Below are positions 16,191-24,503 of a stretch of 64,000 nucleotides of DNA, one piece after another. Each line of letters begins with the position of its first letter. The first letter of the stretch is position 1. The DNA comes from Thermodesulfobacteriota bacterium. Lineage in GTDB: Bacteria; Desulfobacterota; QYQD01. The stretch lies in assembly GCA_031082315.1 (NCBI GenBank), contig JAVHLC010000002.1:273362-337361 (forward strand), read 5' to 3'. The translations under genes and the position numbers were made by a program. Below the pieces are notes generated by a model. It ran no database searches, had not been told where the DNA came from, and was given only the letters and a program-made list of their open reading frames with translations.

Positions 16191-17699
16191 ATGGATATCG
16201 TACATTATTACCGTAATCCAGCTATCTTGACGCGCATACTGGAATTTTTAGGTGTCCCCCCTGAGCTGCTTACTGACCTGAGTACGAGTATTGATCTTTC
16301 CCGCCCCTTGGTCGATTCAATAGAATTAAAGGAATTGCTCTGTGCTGCTACTACAGAGTATATATCTGCCTACGGACACAGACTCCTCGAGACAAATCAC
16401 CGCGATCATGCCTCCATGAAGCCTTTCAGGCTGGGTTGGACCCTGGATAACGGCCTTGACATCCACCGCTCAATATGGGATCGGGAAAATGCCCTCGGCG
16501 TTCTCGATGTCGAGTATTTTTCCAAGTCATTTCCGGGAGAGCCTTATCTTGCCCCGAAGCGGGCCTTCATGCTTATGGAGCCGGTGTATCAGGGCATTTT
16601 AGATGTCTTTAAGTCTTATGGACTCGCACCCCTGGCTGTTACTACCGGTCAGGGCTATAATTTTGACGTATTTGTCAGCAAGGATAGCCCTGCTTTTGAC
16701 AGCTTGGCATCCTTAGGGCATGTGGAAGAGACGCTGAAATATGACTATAGCCACCCCTCGCCTAAAAGAGGACGGCCGGTGCCGGAAGAAGATGCCAGGG
16801 CCTTTGATGCCATGGGCAAGTTGTTTGAATTCCTTTGCCACCGAATCCTGACAGAGGTATCCGCCTGCACACCCCCTATTCCCGTAGTAGTAGGAGATGT
16901 GGTCTGCGGGAACGAGAAGCGTGAGGCTATATCCCTGGACCTTTCCCTCTACACCAATCCCCTCCACACCCGGAGTATTCGGTGTCCATTTTCTGCCTAC
17001 TCCAAGCACATGTTAAGAGGAGACGTCCTGGGTGATATTGTAGCCAGGCGTGTAGGTTCCCTGTTTTCTGTCCCCAGAAAACTGCGGGATGCAGAACTTC
17101 CTCTGACCAGAGTTCTGGATACACGAACAAGCGCCGAGAAATCCGCCCGATGGGCAAAAAAGGTCGGTACATATATTCCTGATCAACCAAAGGGCATGCC
17201 CGGGTTGATTCGTGAATACAAAGAATCCCGTCTCCACGCCTTTCATCTGGGGTACGACGACGCCCGGCAGGATAACGCATCCGGCTGGCTCCAGGGTTAT
17301 GATCGTTTTGACTTAAGCTCTATCCCGCCCTGTGTAGCCCTGCCGCTTCATTGCCCTAACCCTTTACTTCTTCAACCTACCAACCTGCGTACAATAGTCC
17401 GGGCGCTGATGGCTATCGGCTGGCATCCCAAGCATATTGCCGGCCTGGTCTATTCCAAGTATGCGCGCGATTTCGGTTGGGACGTCAATTTCAGGCGCTA
17501 CGATGCCAACCGCTGGGCCAATGTCTGGGTGCGCATCTACGCCGGAATGATTGTAACCGGTGTGGATCAGCTCCTCGATCTCAACTGTATTTCGCAACAG
17601 GAAAAAGGAGAAGCATGGATGGGAATGAGGTATTGTCCTGCGCCAGATTGCGGGTGCAATCTGGCTGATTACCGGGCTATGCTGGAGAGAAGGATATAG
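16191..17699 (+). CDS. Uncharacterised protein with archaeo-eukaryotic-primase-like motifs
   Basis: 502-aa protein that I cannot name. Three motifs in order resemble those of archaeo-eukaryotic primases/prim-pols. GVLDVEYF (~residue 105) is like the catalytic D-x-D. TTGQGYNFDVFVSKD (~150) is like sGxGxH, with Asn where His is usual. RSIRCPFSAYSKH (~263) is like R-x-IR-x-P-x-S-x-K. The C-terminal region (GWHPKHIAGLVYSKYARDFGW) is helical and ends in a Cys-rich motif MRYCPAPDCGCNL that could bind metal. It is not in a mobile-element context; its 3' end overlaps convergent mobB by 23 bp. The primase reading is inference. Confidence 0.55.
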   Translation: MDIVHYYRNPAILTRILEFLGVPPELLTDLSTSIDLSRPLVDSIELKELLCAATTEYISAYGHRLLETNHRDHASMKPFRLGWTLDNGLDIHRSIWDRENALGVLDVEYFSKSFPGEPYLAPKRAFMLMEPVYQGILDVFKSYGLAPLAVTTGQGYNFDVFVSKDSPAFDSLASLGHVEETLKYDYSHPSPKRGRPVPEEDARAFDAMGKLFEFLCHRILTEVSACTPPIPVVVGDVVCGNEKREAISLDLSLYTNPLHTRSIRCPFSAYSKHMLRGDVLGDIVARRVGSLFSVPRKLRDAELPLTRVLDTRTSAEKSARWAKKVGTYIPDQPKGMPGLIREYKESRLHAFHLGYDDARQDNASGWLQGYDRFDLSSIPPCVALPLHCPNPLLLQPTNLRTIVRALMAIGWHPKHIAGLVYSKYARDFGWDVNFRRYDANRWANVWVRIYAGMIVTGVDQLLDLNCISQQEKGEAWMGMRYCPAPDCGCNLADYRAMLERRI

Positions 17700-18168
17700 C
17701 CAGTAATTCTGCTATGCCCACAATGTCCGTGGGCTTAAAGCACGGGACTTTTGCTGCAGGAAAAGTATTGCTGGAAACCAGGGCCAGCAATGAGGGATCA
17801 TTAACAAATAAAGGGGCCATATCGTCGGGTACGATCTCTATCTTTGGGAACCCCTCCTGTTTAAAGCCCTCGACGAGGATAATATCTGACTTCTCGGGCA
17901 GTGCGGAGACTACTTCCTCCAGGCCAAAGGTCCCAGCCTTTTCAGTAAGTATAGAAAACCCATCTGGTGAAGCCAAAACTATAACCTCTGCCCCGGCCTG
18001 CCTGTATCGGTAGGTATCTTTCCCGGGGATGTCCAGAGAAACATCGCGGTGATGTGTATGCTTTACCGTCGCTACCCTTAACCCACGGCGATTTAAGTCT
18101 GGAATGAGCCGTTCAATAAGAAGCGTCTTCCCGCTTTTTACCGGACCAACAATGCAAACCACTTTCAC
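17677..18168 (-). CDS. mobB: Molybdopterin-guanine dinucleotide biosynthesis protein MobB
   Basis: P-loop GTPase that assists MobA in making molybdenum/tungsten bis-MGD cofactor. Walker A is IVGPVKSGKTLL near the start; VATVKHTHH and SDIILVEGFKQEGFPKIEI are family signatures. The 163-aa reading uses GTG 18168. A longer ATG start at 18198 would add ten residues that come entirely from a family B repeat, so I reject it. No mobA or moa genes are nearby. It overlaps the convergent primase-like gene. Confidence 0.88.
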   Translation of the reverse strand: MKVVCIVGPVKSGKTLLIERLIPDLNRRGLRVATVKHTHHRDVSLDIPGKDTYRYRQAGAEVIVLASPDGFSILTEKAGTFGLEEVVSALPEKSDIILVEGFKQEGFPKIEIVPDDMAPLFVNDPSLLALVSSNTFPAAKVPCFKPTDIVGIAELLAISFSPA

Positions 18169-18171
18169 TTG

Positions 18172-18206
18172 AAAATCCCCCCGCCCCCCCTTTGCCAAAG
18201 GGGGGT
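18172..18206. repeat. Dispersed repeat, family B
   Basis: AAATCCCCCCGCCCCCCC followed by TTTGCCAAAGGGGGG, directly upstream of the mobB GTG on the minus strand. It would be the ribosome-binding region of mobB if that start is right. Confidence 0.7.
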
Positions 18207-18211
18207 AAAGA

Positions 18212-19066
18212 TTACCTGGCCACTAAGAAGGCGCCAGGGAAGCCATTGCTTTCAAATTGTTGCTGAATATCCCTGGCCTTATCCAGGTTGGTGGAGGCAA
18301 AGACCTGGACGCGATAAAATAGGGCATCTCCACGGTTATGGGCCTCGATATCGACCTGGCCATAGTTTCTGTTTAAGGTGGCCCGCATGCGGTCAGCATT
18401 ATCCTTGTTAGTAAAGGCGCCAACCTGTATCCAGAAATTGCCTGCCCGGTAGTCCATGGTCTGAACGAATCGCTTAACCCGCCGTCCGTTTTCAGAGACT
18501 TCCGTGGGCGTACCAAGGGCTTCTACGCGCACAAAAGCCGTTCCGTTATTGTGTATGCCGATCTCTCTGGCCGCCACCAGACTCAGGTCTATAACACGGC
18601 CTTTTACAAAAGGGCCTCGGTCATTTATACGCACCACCGTTTCCCGGTTATTTTCGAGATTGAGGACGCGTACATAGGTGTGCATGGGCAAGAGCTTGTG
18701 GGCGGCGGTAAATTCATACATGTCGTATATCTCGCCGCAGGAAGTGCACTTGCCGTGGAAATCAGGGCCGTACCAGGAGGCTTTACCTTCTTCGGCAAAA
18801 CCACCTGCTGAAGGTATAGGATAATAGACCTCGCCAAATATCTCATACGGCCGCTGAGTGGGGGGGATGCCTTTTGTATCACGGGTTATGCCGCGAGAGT
18901 ATTGATACCGGGGCGCTGTGGCGCAGGCCGTGAAGAAAGTAACCATAGAGACATAAAGGATACAGAGATAGAAAAATTTCGAATTTAATATGTGTTCTCT
19001 GCGTCCTTTGCGCCTCTGCGGTGAAAATATTCTTCCTTTGCGTCTTTGCGGTGATGCTTTCCCCAT
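18212..19066 (-). CDS. rlpA: RlpA-like lipoprotein with SPOR domain
   Basis: Septal lytic-transglycosylase family lipoprotein. A hydrophobic segment ending in TFFTAC gives a lipobox. The double-psi beta-barrel follows (GKASWYGPDFHGK, TAAHKLLPMHTYVRV, RINDRGPFVKGRVIDLSLVAAREIG), then a C-terminal SPOR domain (NFWIQVGAFTNKDNADRM ... FYRVQVFAS) that binds denuded peptidoglycan. The start is uncertain: ATG 19066 gives 284 aa but its positively charged N-region (SPQRRKGRIFSPQRRKGRR) is encoded by two copies of a TTTGCGTCTTTGCGGTGA-type repeat. A longer ATG at 19135 is also possible. No good Shine-Dalgarno is visible. Confidence 0.85.
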   Translation of the reverse strand: MGKASPQRRKGRIFSPQRRKGRREHILNSKFFYLCILYVSMVTFFTACATAPRYQYSRGITRDTKGIPPTQRPYEIFGEVYYPIPSAGGFAEEGKASWYGPDFHGKCTSCGEIYDMYEFTAAHKLLPMHTYVRVLNLENNRETVVRINDRGPFVKGRVIDLSLVAAREIGIHNNGTAFVRVEALGTPTEVSENGRRVKRFVQTMDYRAGNFWIQVGAFTNKDNADRMRATLNRNYGQVDIEAHNRGDALFYRVQVFASTNLDKARDIQQQFESNGFPGAFLVAR

Positions 19067-19259
19067 GGCCGGTATGATAGGGGAAATATGTACGCTTGTC
19101 AATGGCCTAAAACTATAGACAACGTCACTGGTCATTAGTCATCGGTCATGTTAACTGTGGAAAATCAATCAACTTTTACCGGTGACAAATGACTATTGAC
19201 TAATGACATCGTGTAATCGTTTACTTGACGCATGGCCTAAAAAGTTTTAGAGTTGATGC

Positions 19260-19580
19260 ATGTTCGGTATCGGTATCTCAGAGCTTATCCTGATCTTGAT
19301 CGTGGCGCTCATCGTTATCGGTCCGCAAAAATTACCTGATCTGGCCCGCTCTCTGGCCCGGGGCCTGGCCGAATTCAAAAGGGCCTCTTCTGAGTTCAAA
19401 GAGAGCTTTAACTCAGATAATCTGGACACCTTAGGAAGCCCGCCGGTAATAGACAGCCCTCCCCGTAATTTAGAGACGGAAACAACTACAACTGAAAAAC
19501 CGGAGAAGGCCTCTGACTCTCCACCAGATACCCTGGCCGAAAGAGAAGGTGTAAGCCCCAAGGATCCCCTCCATGGCTGA
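19260..19580 (+). CDS. tatB: Twin-arginine translocase TatA/TatB family subunit (TatB-like)
   Basis: Single-span membrane protein of the Tat export system, 106 aa. [39 protein letters not shown] is the classic transmembrane helix, Gly-Pro hinge and amphipathic helix. The N-terminal Glu (SELILI) favours the TatB type. The tail is acidic and Pro/Thr-rich. It overlaps tatC by 8 bp, so the two are translated together. No separate tatA is in the window. Confidence 0.9.
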   Translation: MFGIGISELILILIVALIVIGPQKLPDLARSLARGLAEFKRASSEFKESFNSDNLDTLGSPPVIDSPPRNLETETTTTEKPEKASDSPPDTLAEREGVSPKDPLHG

Positions 19581-20298
19581 CTTCAGGCTGCCTTTTACTG
19601 CCCACCTAAAAGAACTACGCAATCGGCTCATCATATCCTTTTCAGCAATCGGCATCGGATTTCTCATATCTTACGCCCTGGCCGAAAGGATATTCGTCAT
19701 CCTTGCTGCTCCGCTCTTTGCGGCCATGGGCCGGGGTAATAAGCTTATTTATACCGGCCTGCCCGAGGCCTTTATCTCCTATTTTAAAATCTCTATGATA
19801 ATGGGCTTCATCATTGCCTTCCCGGTTATCATACACCAGATATGGAAATTCGTATCGCCTGGGTTGGAAAACAAGGAACGCAAATATACGTTAGTATTTG
19901 TCGTGTCATCGACCCTTTTATTTTTCATGGGGGCCGTTTTCGGCTATGTCGTAATCCTGCCCCTGGCCCTTAATTTTCTTCTGGGCTTTGCCGGACAATC
20001 CCTAAGACCGCTTATCACCATGAAAAGCTACCTTATTTTCGCCTCCAAGGCCCTCCTGGCCTTTGGCCTGGCCTTTGAAATACCTTTCTTCCTGGTCTTT
20101 TTAGCAAAAATGGGTATCCTCACCTACGAACAATTACGGGCTAGGCGTAAGTATTATATCCTCATTGTCTTCATTATAGCCGCCATACTTACTCCGCCGG
20201 ACATCGTCTCCCAGGTTATGTTAGCCATCCCGCTCATTATATTGTATGAAATCGGCGTATTAGGCGCGCGCCTGTTCGCAAGGCCGGTAGGTTCTTAA
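19573..20298 (+). CDS. tatC: Sec-independent protein translocase TatC
   Basis: Six-span core receptor of the Tat pathway, 241 aa. It has the canonical N-terminal [15 protein letters not shown], the periplasmic [12 protein letters not shown] region, [18 protein letters not shown] with the conserved Glu and Pro, and [25 protein letters not shown] at the end. Unlike the TatC-like protein at 9.4 kb it keeps the HL-ELR signature and a TatB partner, so this is the functional pair. Confidence 0.95.
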   Translation: MADFRLPFTAHLKELRNRLIISFSAIGIGFLISYALAERIFVILAAPLFAAMGRGNKLIYTGLPEAFISYFKISMIMGFIIAFPVIIHQIWKFVSPGLENKERKYTLVFVVSSTLLFFMGAVFGYVVILPLALNFLLGFAGQSLRPLITMKSYLIFASKALLAFGLAFEIPFFLVFLAKMGILTYEQLRARRKYYILIVFIIAAILTPPDIVSQVMLAIPLIILYEIGVLGARLFARPVGS

Positions 20299-20397
20299 GT
20301 CATTGCTGTCCAATACATTCAAAGAACAATCTTTTGGGACAGGTTAACATATTGATTTTATTGCTAACATTAAAATATCGAAAAACGAGGTTGTCGT

Positions 20398-20478
20398 CCA
20401 AATCCCCCTTGATCCCCCTTTCCCAAAGGGGGAAGTGTTTCTCCTCCCTTTGAAAAAGGGAGGTTGGGAGGGATTTAA
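20398..20478. repeat. Dispersed repeat, family B (full copy)
   Basis: Two-part palindromic element almost identical to 14665-14743: AAATCCCCCTTGATCCCCC ... AAAGGGGGAAGTGTTTCTCC ... GAAAAAGGGAGGTTGGGAGG. It lies between tatC and the binding-protein gene. Confidence 0.8.
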
Positions 20479-20535
20479 GAATACTTTTTCAAACAGCTAA
20501 ACTGATACCTACTATTTAATCCCGGGGGTAAGTTT

Positions 20536-21672
20536 ATGAAAAACAGAAGCTCGATTCTTTATTTGATGATGCTGATAATTGTAAACATTTTTTGTATCTC
20601 TCCGTCCACTACCATAGCGGCTGAGCCAATACGTATCGGCGTCTATCTGCCCATGACCGGTCCGGCCGCCGTCTATGGACAGGTGGCCTGGAAAGGGCTG
20701 CAGATGGTCCACAAGGACCGGCCAACCGTACTCGGCCGACCGGTCCAGCTCATACTGGTTGATGATAAAAGCGATAAAATGGAGGCGGCCAATGCCGTCT
20801 CGCGTCTTATCGAAAAAGAACGGGTTACGGCTATAATCGGCGAACTCACCAGTTCCAACACTCTCTCCGGTTCCCCCATAGCAGAGAAGGCACGAATCCC
20901 CATGGTTACCCCCTGGGCCACTAATCCCCTGGTAACACAGAACCGCCAGTATATCTTCCGGGTCTGTTTTTCAGACCCCTTTCAGGGCTACGTGGCCGCG
21001 AAGTTTGCCCGTGAATATCTCAAGGCCCGCACGGCTGCAGTAATGATAGATATTAGCCAGGATTATTCCGTGGGCTTGTCTAATTTTTTCATGAGGGAAT
21101 TTACTAAAAGGGGAGGAAAAGTCGTTATCAAGACGGCTTACCAGAGCGGCGACCTTGATTTCACGGCGCAGTTAAGCAGTATAAGCGGCATACGGCCTGA
21201 TATTATCTACGTCCCCGGTTATTTTATGGAAGACGCCCTTATCGCCCGGCAGGCCCGCGAACTTGGCATCAGGTCAATTATAGTCTCCGGCGATGCCGCG
21301 CAGGCCAATGAATTGATAAAGATCGGCGGTAAGGCCGTAGAAGGGCTGTATTTTACCACCCATTTTGATGAAAAAGGGGTTACCACAAAAACCGGCCGAC
21401 TGTTTGTAAAAAATTTCCACGAGATAAACAAGGATGCTCCGGACTCCGTGAGCGCCCTTTCCTACGATAGCTATAATTTCCTGCTCGATGCCATTGAAAG
21501 GGCCCGTTCTGCCCATCCCGAAAAGATAAAAGACGCCCTGGCCAGAACAACCAATTTTGAAGGGGTAACCGGAAACATTGCCATAAAGGGCCGGGAGACC
21601 ATCAAGCAGGCAGTAATACTAAAGGTGGAACACGGCGGATTCAGATATATAACTACTATTCAGCCTCAGTAA
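20536..21672 (+). CDS. ABC transporter substrate-binding protein, LivK type
   Basis: Periplasmic binding protein of the branched-chain amino-acid/amide family, 378 aa. Signal peptide (residues ~1-28, MLIIVNIFCISPSTTIAAEP), then PIRIGVYLPMTGPAAVYGQ, VQLILVDDKSDKMEAANAVSRLI, VTAIIGELTSSNTLS, FVKNFHEINKDAPDSVSALSYDS. The ligand may be a hydrophobic amino acid or an amide; sequence alone does not decide. A GGGGGTAAG region precedes the ATG. No permease or ATPase genes flank it, so it is an orphan component. Confidence 0.88.
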   Translation: MKNRSSILYLMMLIIVNIFCISPSTTIAAEPIRIGVYLPMTGPAAVYGQVAWKGLQMVHKDRPTVLGRPVQLILVDDKSDKMEAANAVSRLIEKERVTAIIGELTSSNTLSGSPIAEKARIPMVTPWATNPLVTQNRQYIFRVCFSDPFQGYVAAKFAREYLKARTAAVMIDISQDYSVGLSNFFMREFTKRGGKVVIKTAYQSGDLDFTAQLSSISGIRPDIIYVPGYFMEDALIARQARELGIRSIIVSGDAAQANELIKIGGKAVEGLYFTTHFDEKGVTTKTGRLFVKNFHEINKDAPDSVSALSYDSYNFLLDAIERARSAHPEKIKDALARTTNFEGVTGNIAIKGRETIKQAVILKVEHGGFRYITTIQPQ

Positions 21673-21735
21673 AGGATGAGATTACTCACTTATACACCTT
21701 AAATGACATATGAAGATGTGACCCTGACTTCGCCC

Positions 21736-22893
21736 CTACACTCCATCCTTACTGGTATGACAGATAAAGCAGCCGGTTCCTTTTGTTGGCCCTGTAGTAC
21801 CGGCAATCATGCCATCATAATCCCAGCGCAGGATATCTTTGTAGGGACTACCATGTGGTTTATGGCAGGAAAGGCACATGACCTGATCCGTTCCTGGACG
21901 GACAAGACTTTGATCACCTGCATATGTCAAAATGTCAGGACGGGCCACAGGGGCTTCGCAGTTATATGGGCCTATTGTAGAACCGTCAGGGGTATTATAG
22001 AGGCGATATTCCTTGTTTGTATCGCTTGGCAATGCATAGTTGTTGGGATGTCGTAACCAGGGGCTGGCCGTCCCGGTATCATCCGCGTTGTGAAAGCCCG
22101 TATGACACCCTGCACACCAATTCGACATCGATCCATCGTCCTGCATAAGACCACTACTTTTACTGGCTGGAATACCGCCACCGGCATAAGTATTATGGTC
22201 TGATTCGTTTTTGGTGCGTTCCCAGTCCGAGTCTTCAATACCCATTACTCCACCGCTACCATGTTGATCTGAGCCGTTGGCCAAAAACCGGTAATAAACG
22301 GCCTTAATATTATTTCCGGCATTCTGTACATCTGAACCAACGACTGGCTGGGCATCCTCACCGTGGTGATACGGATAATGACAACTCGTACAAGCGGCTA
22401 TGCGGTCATGACAAATGGCGCAAGCACCTCCTCCGCCGGTTGGGCTGCCCGGGGCCTCTGTTAAATTTGTATCATTTGTAATACCCGGAATCGTCAACAC
22501 GTTATGCCCATAGGCTTGGCCTTTCGATACTACCCAGTAAAAATTTCCCCCCGCAAGCTCAGTTCCGGCTGCCGGCGGCACGGTATTAAAGACCACCGGG
22601 ATGTTTGAGGAGCCGAGGGCCTTGACAGTAGCGCTTCCCGTGTTGGAATGGCATCCTCCGCAAGTGCCGCGTGTGAGGGCATCAAATGGCCCGGTCTCGG
22701 ATATACTGCCAACACCGGGCATCGGACTTCCGTCCTGGCTATTGTGCATGGTGTGGCAGTTGACACATTCGCCGGTAACTTTGGCCAAGGCCGGGGTTAA
22801 AAAGATGAGAAAATGGAAAATAGAAAATAGAAAAACGGACGACAAGAGAAGACCTGGCCTTATCAAGGCCTTTGATGCGCGCTTCCATACCAT
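21736..22893 (-). CDS. OmcS-like multiheme c-type cytochrome (7 CXXCH)
   Basis: Exported multiheme cytochrome, 385 aa from ATG 22893, which has GGAGG 6 nt upstream; the longer start at 22935 lies inside a terminator hairpin. After a signal peptide ending TPALAK come seven heme sites: CVNCH, CGGCH, CAICH, CTSCH, CAGCH, CLSCH and CFICH. The framework CVNCHTMHNS, YGHNVLTI, SPWLRHP, CLSCHKPHGS and DILRWDYDGMI matches the filament-forming OmcS family of Geobacter as I remember it, with one extra heme motif. It is paralogous to the next gene. Likely role: extracellular or periplasmic electron transfer. Confidence 0.85.
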   Translation of the reverse strand: MVWKRASKALIRPGLLLSSVFLFSIFHFLIFLTPALAKVTGECVNCHTMHNSQDGSPMPGVGSISETGPFDALTRGTCGGCHSNTGSATVKALGSSNIPVVFNTVPPAAGTELAGGNFYWVVSKGQAYGHNVLTIPGITNDTNLTEAPGSPTGGGGACAICHDRIAACTSCHYPYHHGEDAQPVVGSDVQNAGNNIKAVYYRFLANGSDQHGSGGVMGIEDSDWERTKNESDHNTYAGGGIPASKSSGLMQDDGSMSNWCAGCHTGFHNADDTGTASPWLRHPNNYALPSDTNKEYRLYNTPDGSTIGPYNCEAPVARPDILTYAGDQSLVRPGTDQVMCLSCHKPHGSPYKDILRWDYDGMIAGTTGPTKGTGCFICHTSKDGV

Positions 22894-22921
22894 GGCGGGC
22901 CTCCGATACAAATCTAAATGC

Positions 22922-22966
22922 AAAAAAATCTCCACAAAGGCCGCTAGGTAAGCGCGGCCTTTGTGG
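22922..22966 (-). terminator. Rho-independent terminator between the two cytochrome genes
   Basis: Perfect 13-bp stem: CCACAAAGGCCGC (22932-22944) pairs with 22954-22966, with a 9-nt loop. Read on the minus strand it is followed by ATTTTTTT (about 22922-22930). It lies just after the upstream cytochrome stop (22979) and should limit or attenuate read-through into the second cytochrome. Confidence 0.85.
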
Positions 22967-22978
22967 TTTATCTAAAGG

Positions 22979-24115
22979 TTAGTCCTTTGTGGTATGACAT
23001 CTGAAGCATCCGGTACCGGTTGCACCACCGCCACCAGCTATCATGGTTGAGTAATCCCATCTCAGAATATCATCATGAGGGCTTGCATGTGCCCTGTGAC
23101 ATGAGAGGCATATGACCGGGCTATTACCTGACGTAACTGTCGTTCGTGCAGCAGCAGGAATTGCACCTACATAACCAACAGGGGCTTCAAGACTATATGC
23201 ATTACCGCCGACTGCATCATTGTAATTTGCATATTCCCCACCTTTTGCAATCACATCTGTATCTGTGGGATGCCTGAGCCACGGGCTTCCTGTACCTATA
23301 CCGCCAGGGCCGCTTGCATGGAAATTCCCATGACACTGCCCGCAGAGATAGCTGATGGTAGTTTTAGTGTCTTGGGTTAAAGCACCCTGATACTCATTGT
23401 GGTCACTAGCAGACGCACTTTGTTGCCAGTTGGGATCTTCCAGACCCAGAACACTATAAGCGGACAAGACTGTACTGCCCAGAAAACGATAGCTCTTAGC
23501 AGTAGTAGTACCATCTATGGGTGTACTGGCGCCATGATGTGCACCACTTACACCTGCAAAACTTGCAGAAAAACTATTAGTGTAAGAAGCGCGATCAACA
23601 TTTCTATTTCCATGACAACCGTTAGAGCCTGCACAGGTTAACTGATAAGTAGTGGACCACTTAGTAGTGGACGGATCATAGGTTGCATTGTAACCGGGCG
23701 GATTGTTCAGCAGAGTTGCATCCTGTGCTACCATATCCTCTATGTTGTGACCTTTTACATCAGAAGGGCCATTCACTACATAAGAGAAATTACCCCCGGC
23801 AAGATTATAATTAGTCCCGCTCCATGTCTGTAACGTTCCGGGATCGGTTGTAGCTCCTCCTGTGTTCCAGACTACAGGGATATTACCAGCGGTCTTAATA
23901 GTAATACCGGCACTATTGCTATGGCAACCCAGACAGCCACCTAAGAGAAGTACAGGAAAAGGTCCGCCAGGCGAAGCGTCAACAGGAGCAACCCCGTTCT
24001 GGCTGTAGTGCATGGTATGGCAGTTAGCGCATTGGCCAGATACGCCTGCCAGGACCATCCCTCCCATGGCCAATACAAAGGCCATAGACAGTAAACAAAT
24101 TAATGCCTTTTTCAT
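22979..24115 (-). CDS. OmcS-like multiheme c-type cytochrome (5 CXXCH plus one CX5CH)
   Basis: Exported cytochrome, 378 aa, with signal peptide MKKALICLLSMAFVLAMGG to ~residue 23. Heme sites: CANCH, CLGCH, CGQCH, CLSCH and CFRCH, plus CAGSNGCH where OmcS-type proteins have their third CXXCH. Framework motifs CANCHTMHYS, GHNIEDM, YRFLGS, SPWLRHPTDTD, CLSCHRAHAS and DILRWDYSTMIAGG follow the OmcS pattern and align with the neighbouring paralogue. GGAAAGGAGG precedes the ATG, and its start overlaps the stop of a 17-codon upstream ORF. Known relatives polymerise into conductive filaments; that role here is inferred. Confidence 0.87.
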   Translation of the reverse strand: MKKALICLLSMAFVLAMGGMVLAGVSGQCANCHTMHYSQNGVAPVDASPGGPFPVLLLGGCLGCHSNSAGITIKTAGNIPVVWNTGGATTDPGTLQTWSGTNYNLAGGNFSYVVNGPSDVKGHNIEDMVAQDATLLNNPPGYNATYDPSTTKWSTTYQLTCAGSNGCHGNRNVDRASYTNSFSASFAGVSGAHHGASTPIDGTTTAKSYRFLGSTVLSAYSVLGLEDPNWQQSASASDHNEYQGALTQDTKTTISYLCGQCHGNFHASGPGGIGTGSPWLRHPTDTDVIAKGGEYANYNDAVGGNAYSLEAPVGYVGAIPAAARTTVTSGNSPVICLSCHRAHASPHDDILRWDYSTMIAGGGGATGTGCFRCHTTKD

Positions 24116-24168
24116 TATCTATACACCTCCTTTCCTTTATGAATTTTAATCCTTGCTTTTATATCCAT
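24115..24168 (-). CDS. Possible 17-aa leader peptide upstream of cytochrome gene
   Basis: Reading on the minus strand from ATG 24168, preceded by a strong Shine-Dalgarno AAGGAGGT, is the short ORF MDIKARIKIHKGKEVYR. Its TAA shares one base with the cytochrome ATG (TAATG), and the cytochrome Shine-Dalgarno lies within its last codons. This is the layout expected for translational coupling. I do not recognise the peptide. It could be chance. Confidence 0.4.
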   Translation of the reverse strand: MDIKARIKIHKGKEVYR

Positions 24169-24417
24169 AATCCTACCTCCTTGAACTAGCTGTCAGCGTT
24201 CAGCTATCAGCACTCAGCATTTAAGAGTTTAAAAATTAAAGTTCTAACCTGCCATGCCGATAAGCCAGTTAAGATAAAATTTACTTTTTCCCTACCTAGA
24301 ACTATAATTACTTTTACAACAGAAGACAAGGCCAAGTCAATAAAAAAATAGCGCCCAGCTATCCGTAATCAGCGTTCAGCTTAAGGCCTGTTTGTGACCT
24401 GATCTATAACAAGTTAC

Positions 24418-24434
24418 AGCAAGTTCAATGCCAA
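24418..24434 (-). promoter_or_regulatory. Candidate sigma-54 (RpoN) promoter for the cytochrome genes
   Basis: On the minus strand TTGGCATTGAACTTGCT matches the -24/-12 consensus YTGGCACGRNNNTTGCW at all positions but two, with correct GG to GC spacing. The transcript would start near 24406, leaving a ~290-nt leader that includes a family A repeat and the small ORF. Confidence 0.5.
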
Positions 24435-24503
24435 CAGGCTCCCTAATATATAACTGGTTGATATAACTATAATTTTAGTTATCTATTATTTATAGCTATT
24501 GAC

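Noticed and set aside
22894-22935. 14-residue N-terminal extension of the 7-heme cytochrome
   Set aside because: The extra start falls in a terminator hairpin; ATG 22893 has GGAGG at the right distance and a better signal peptide.
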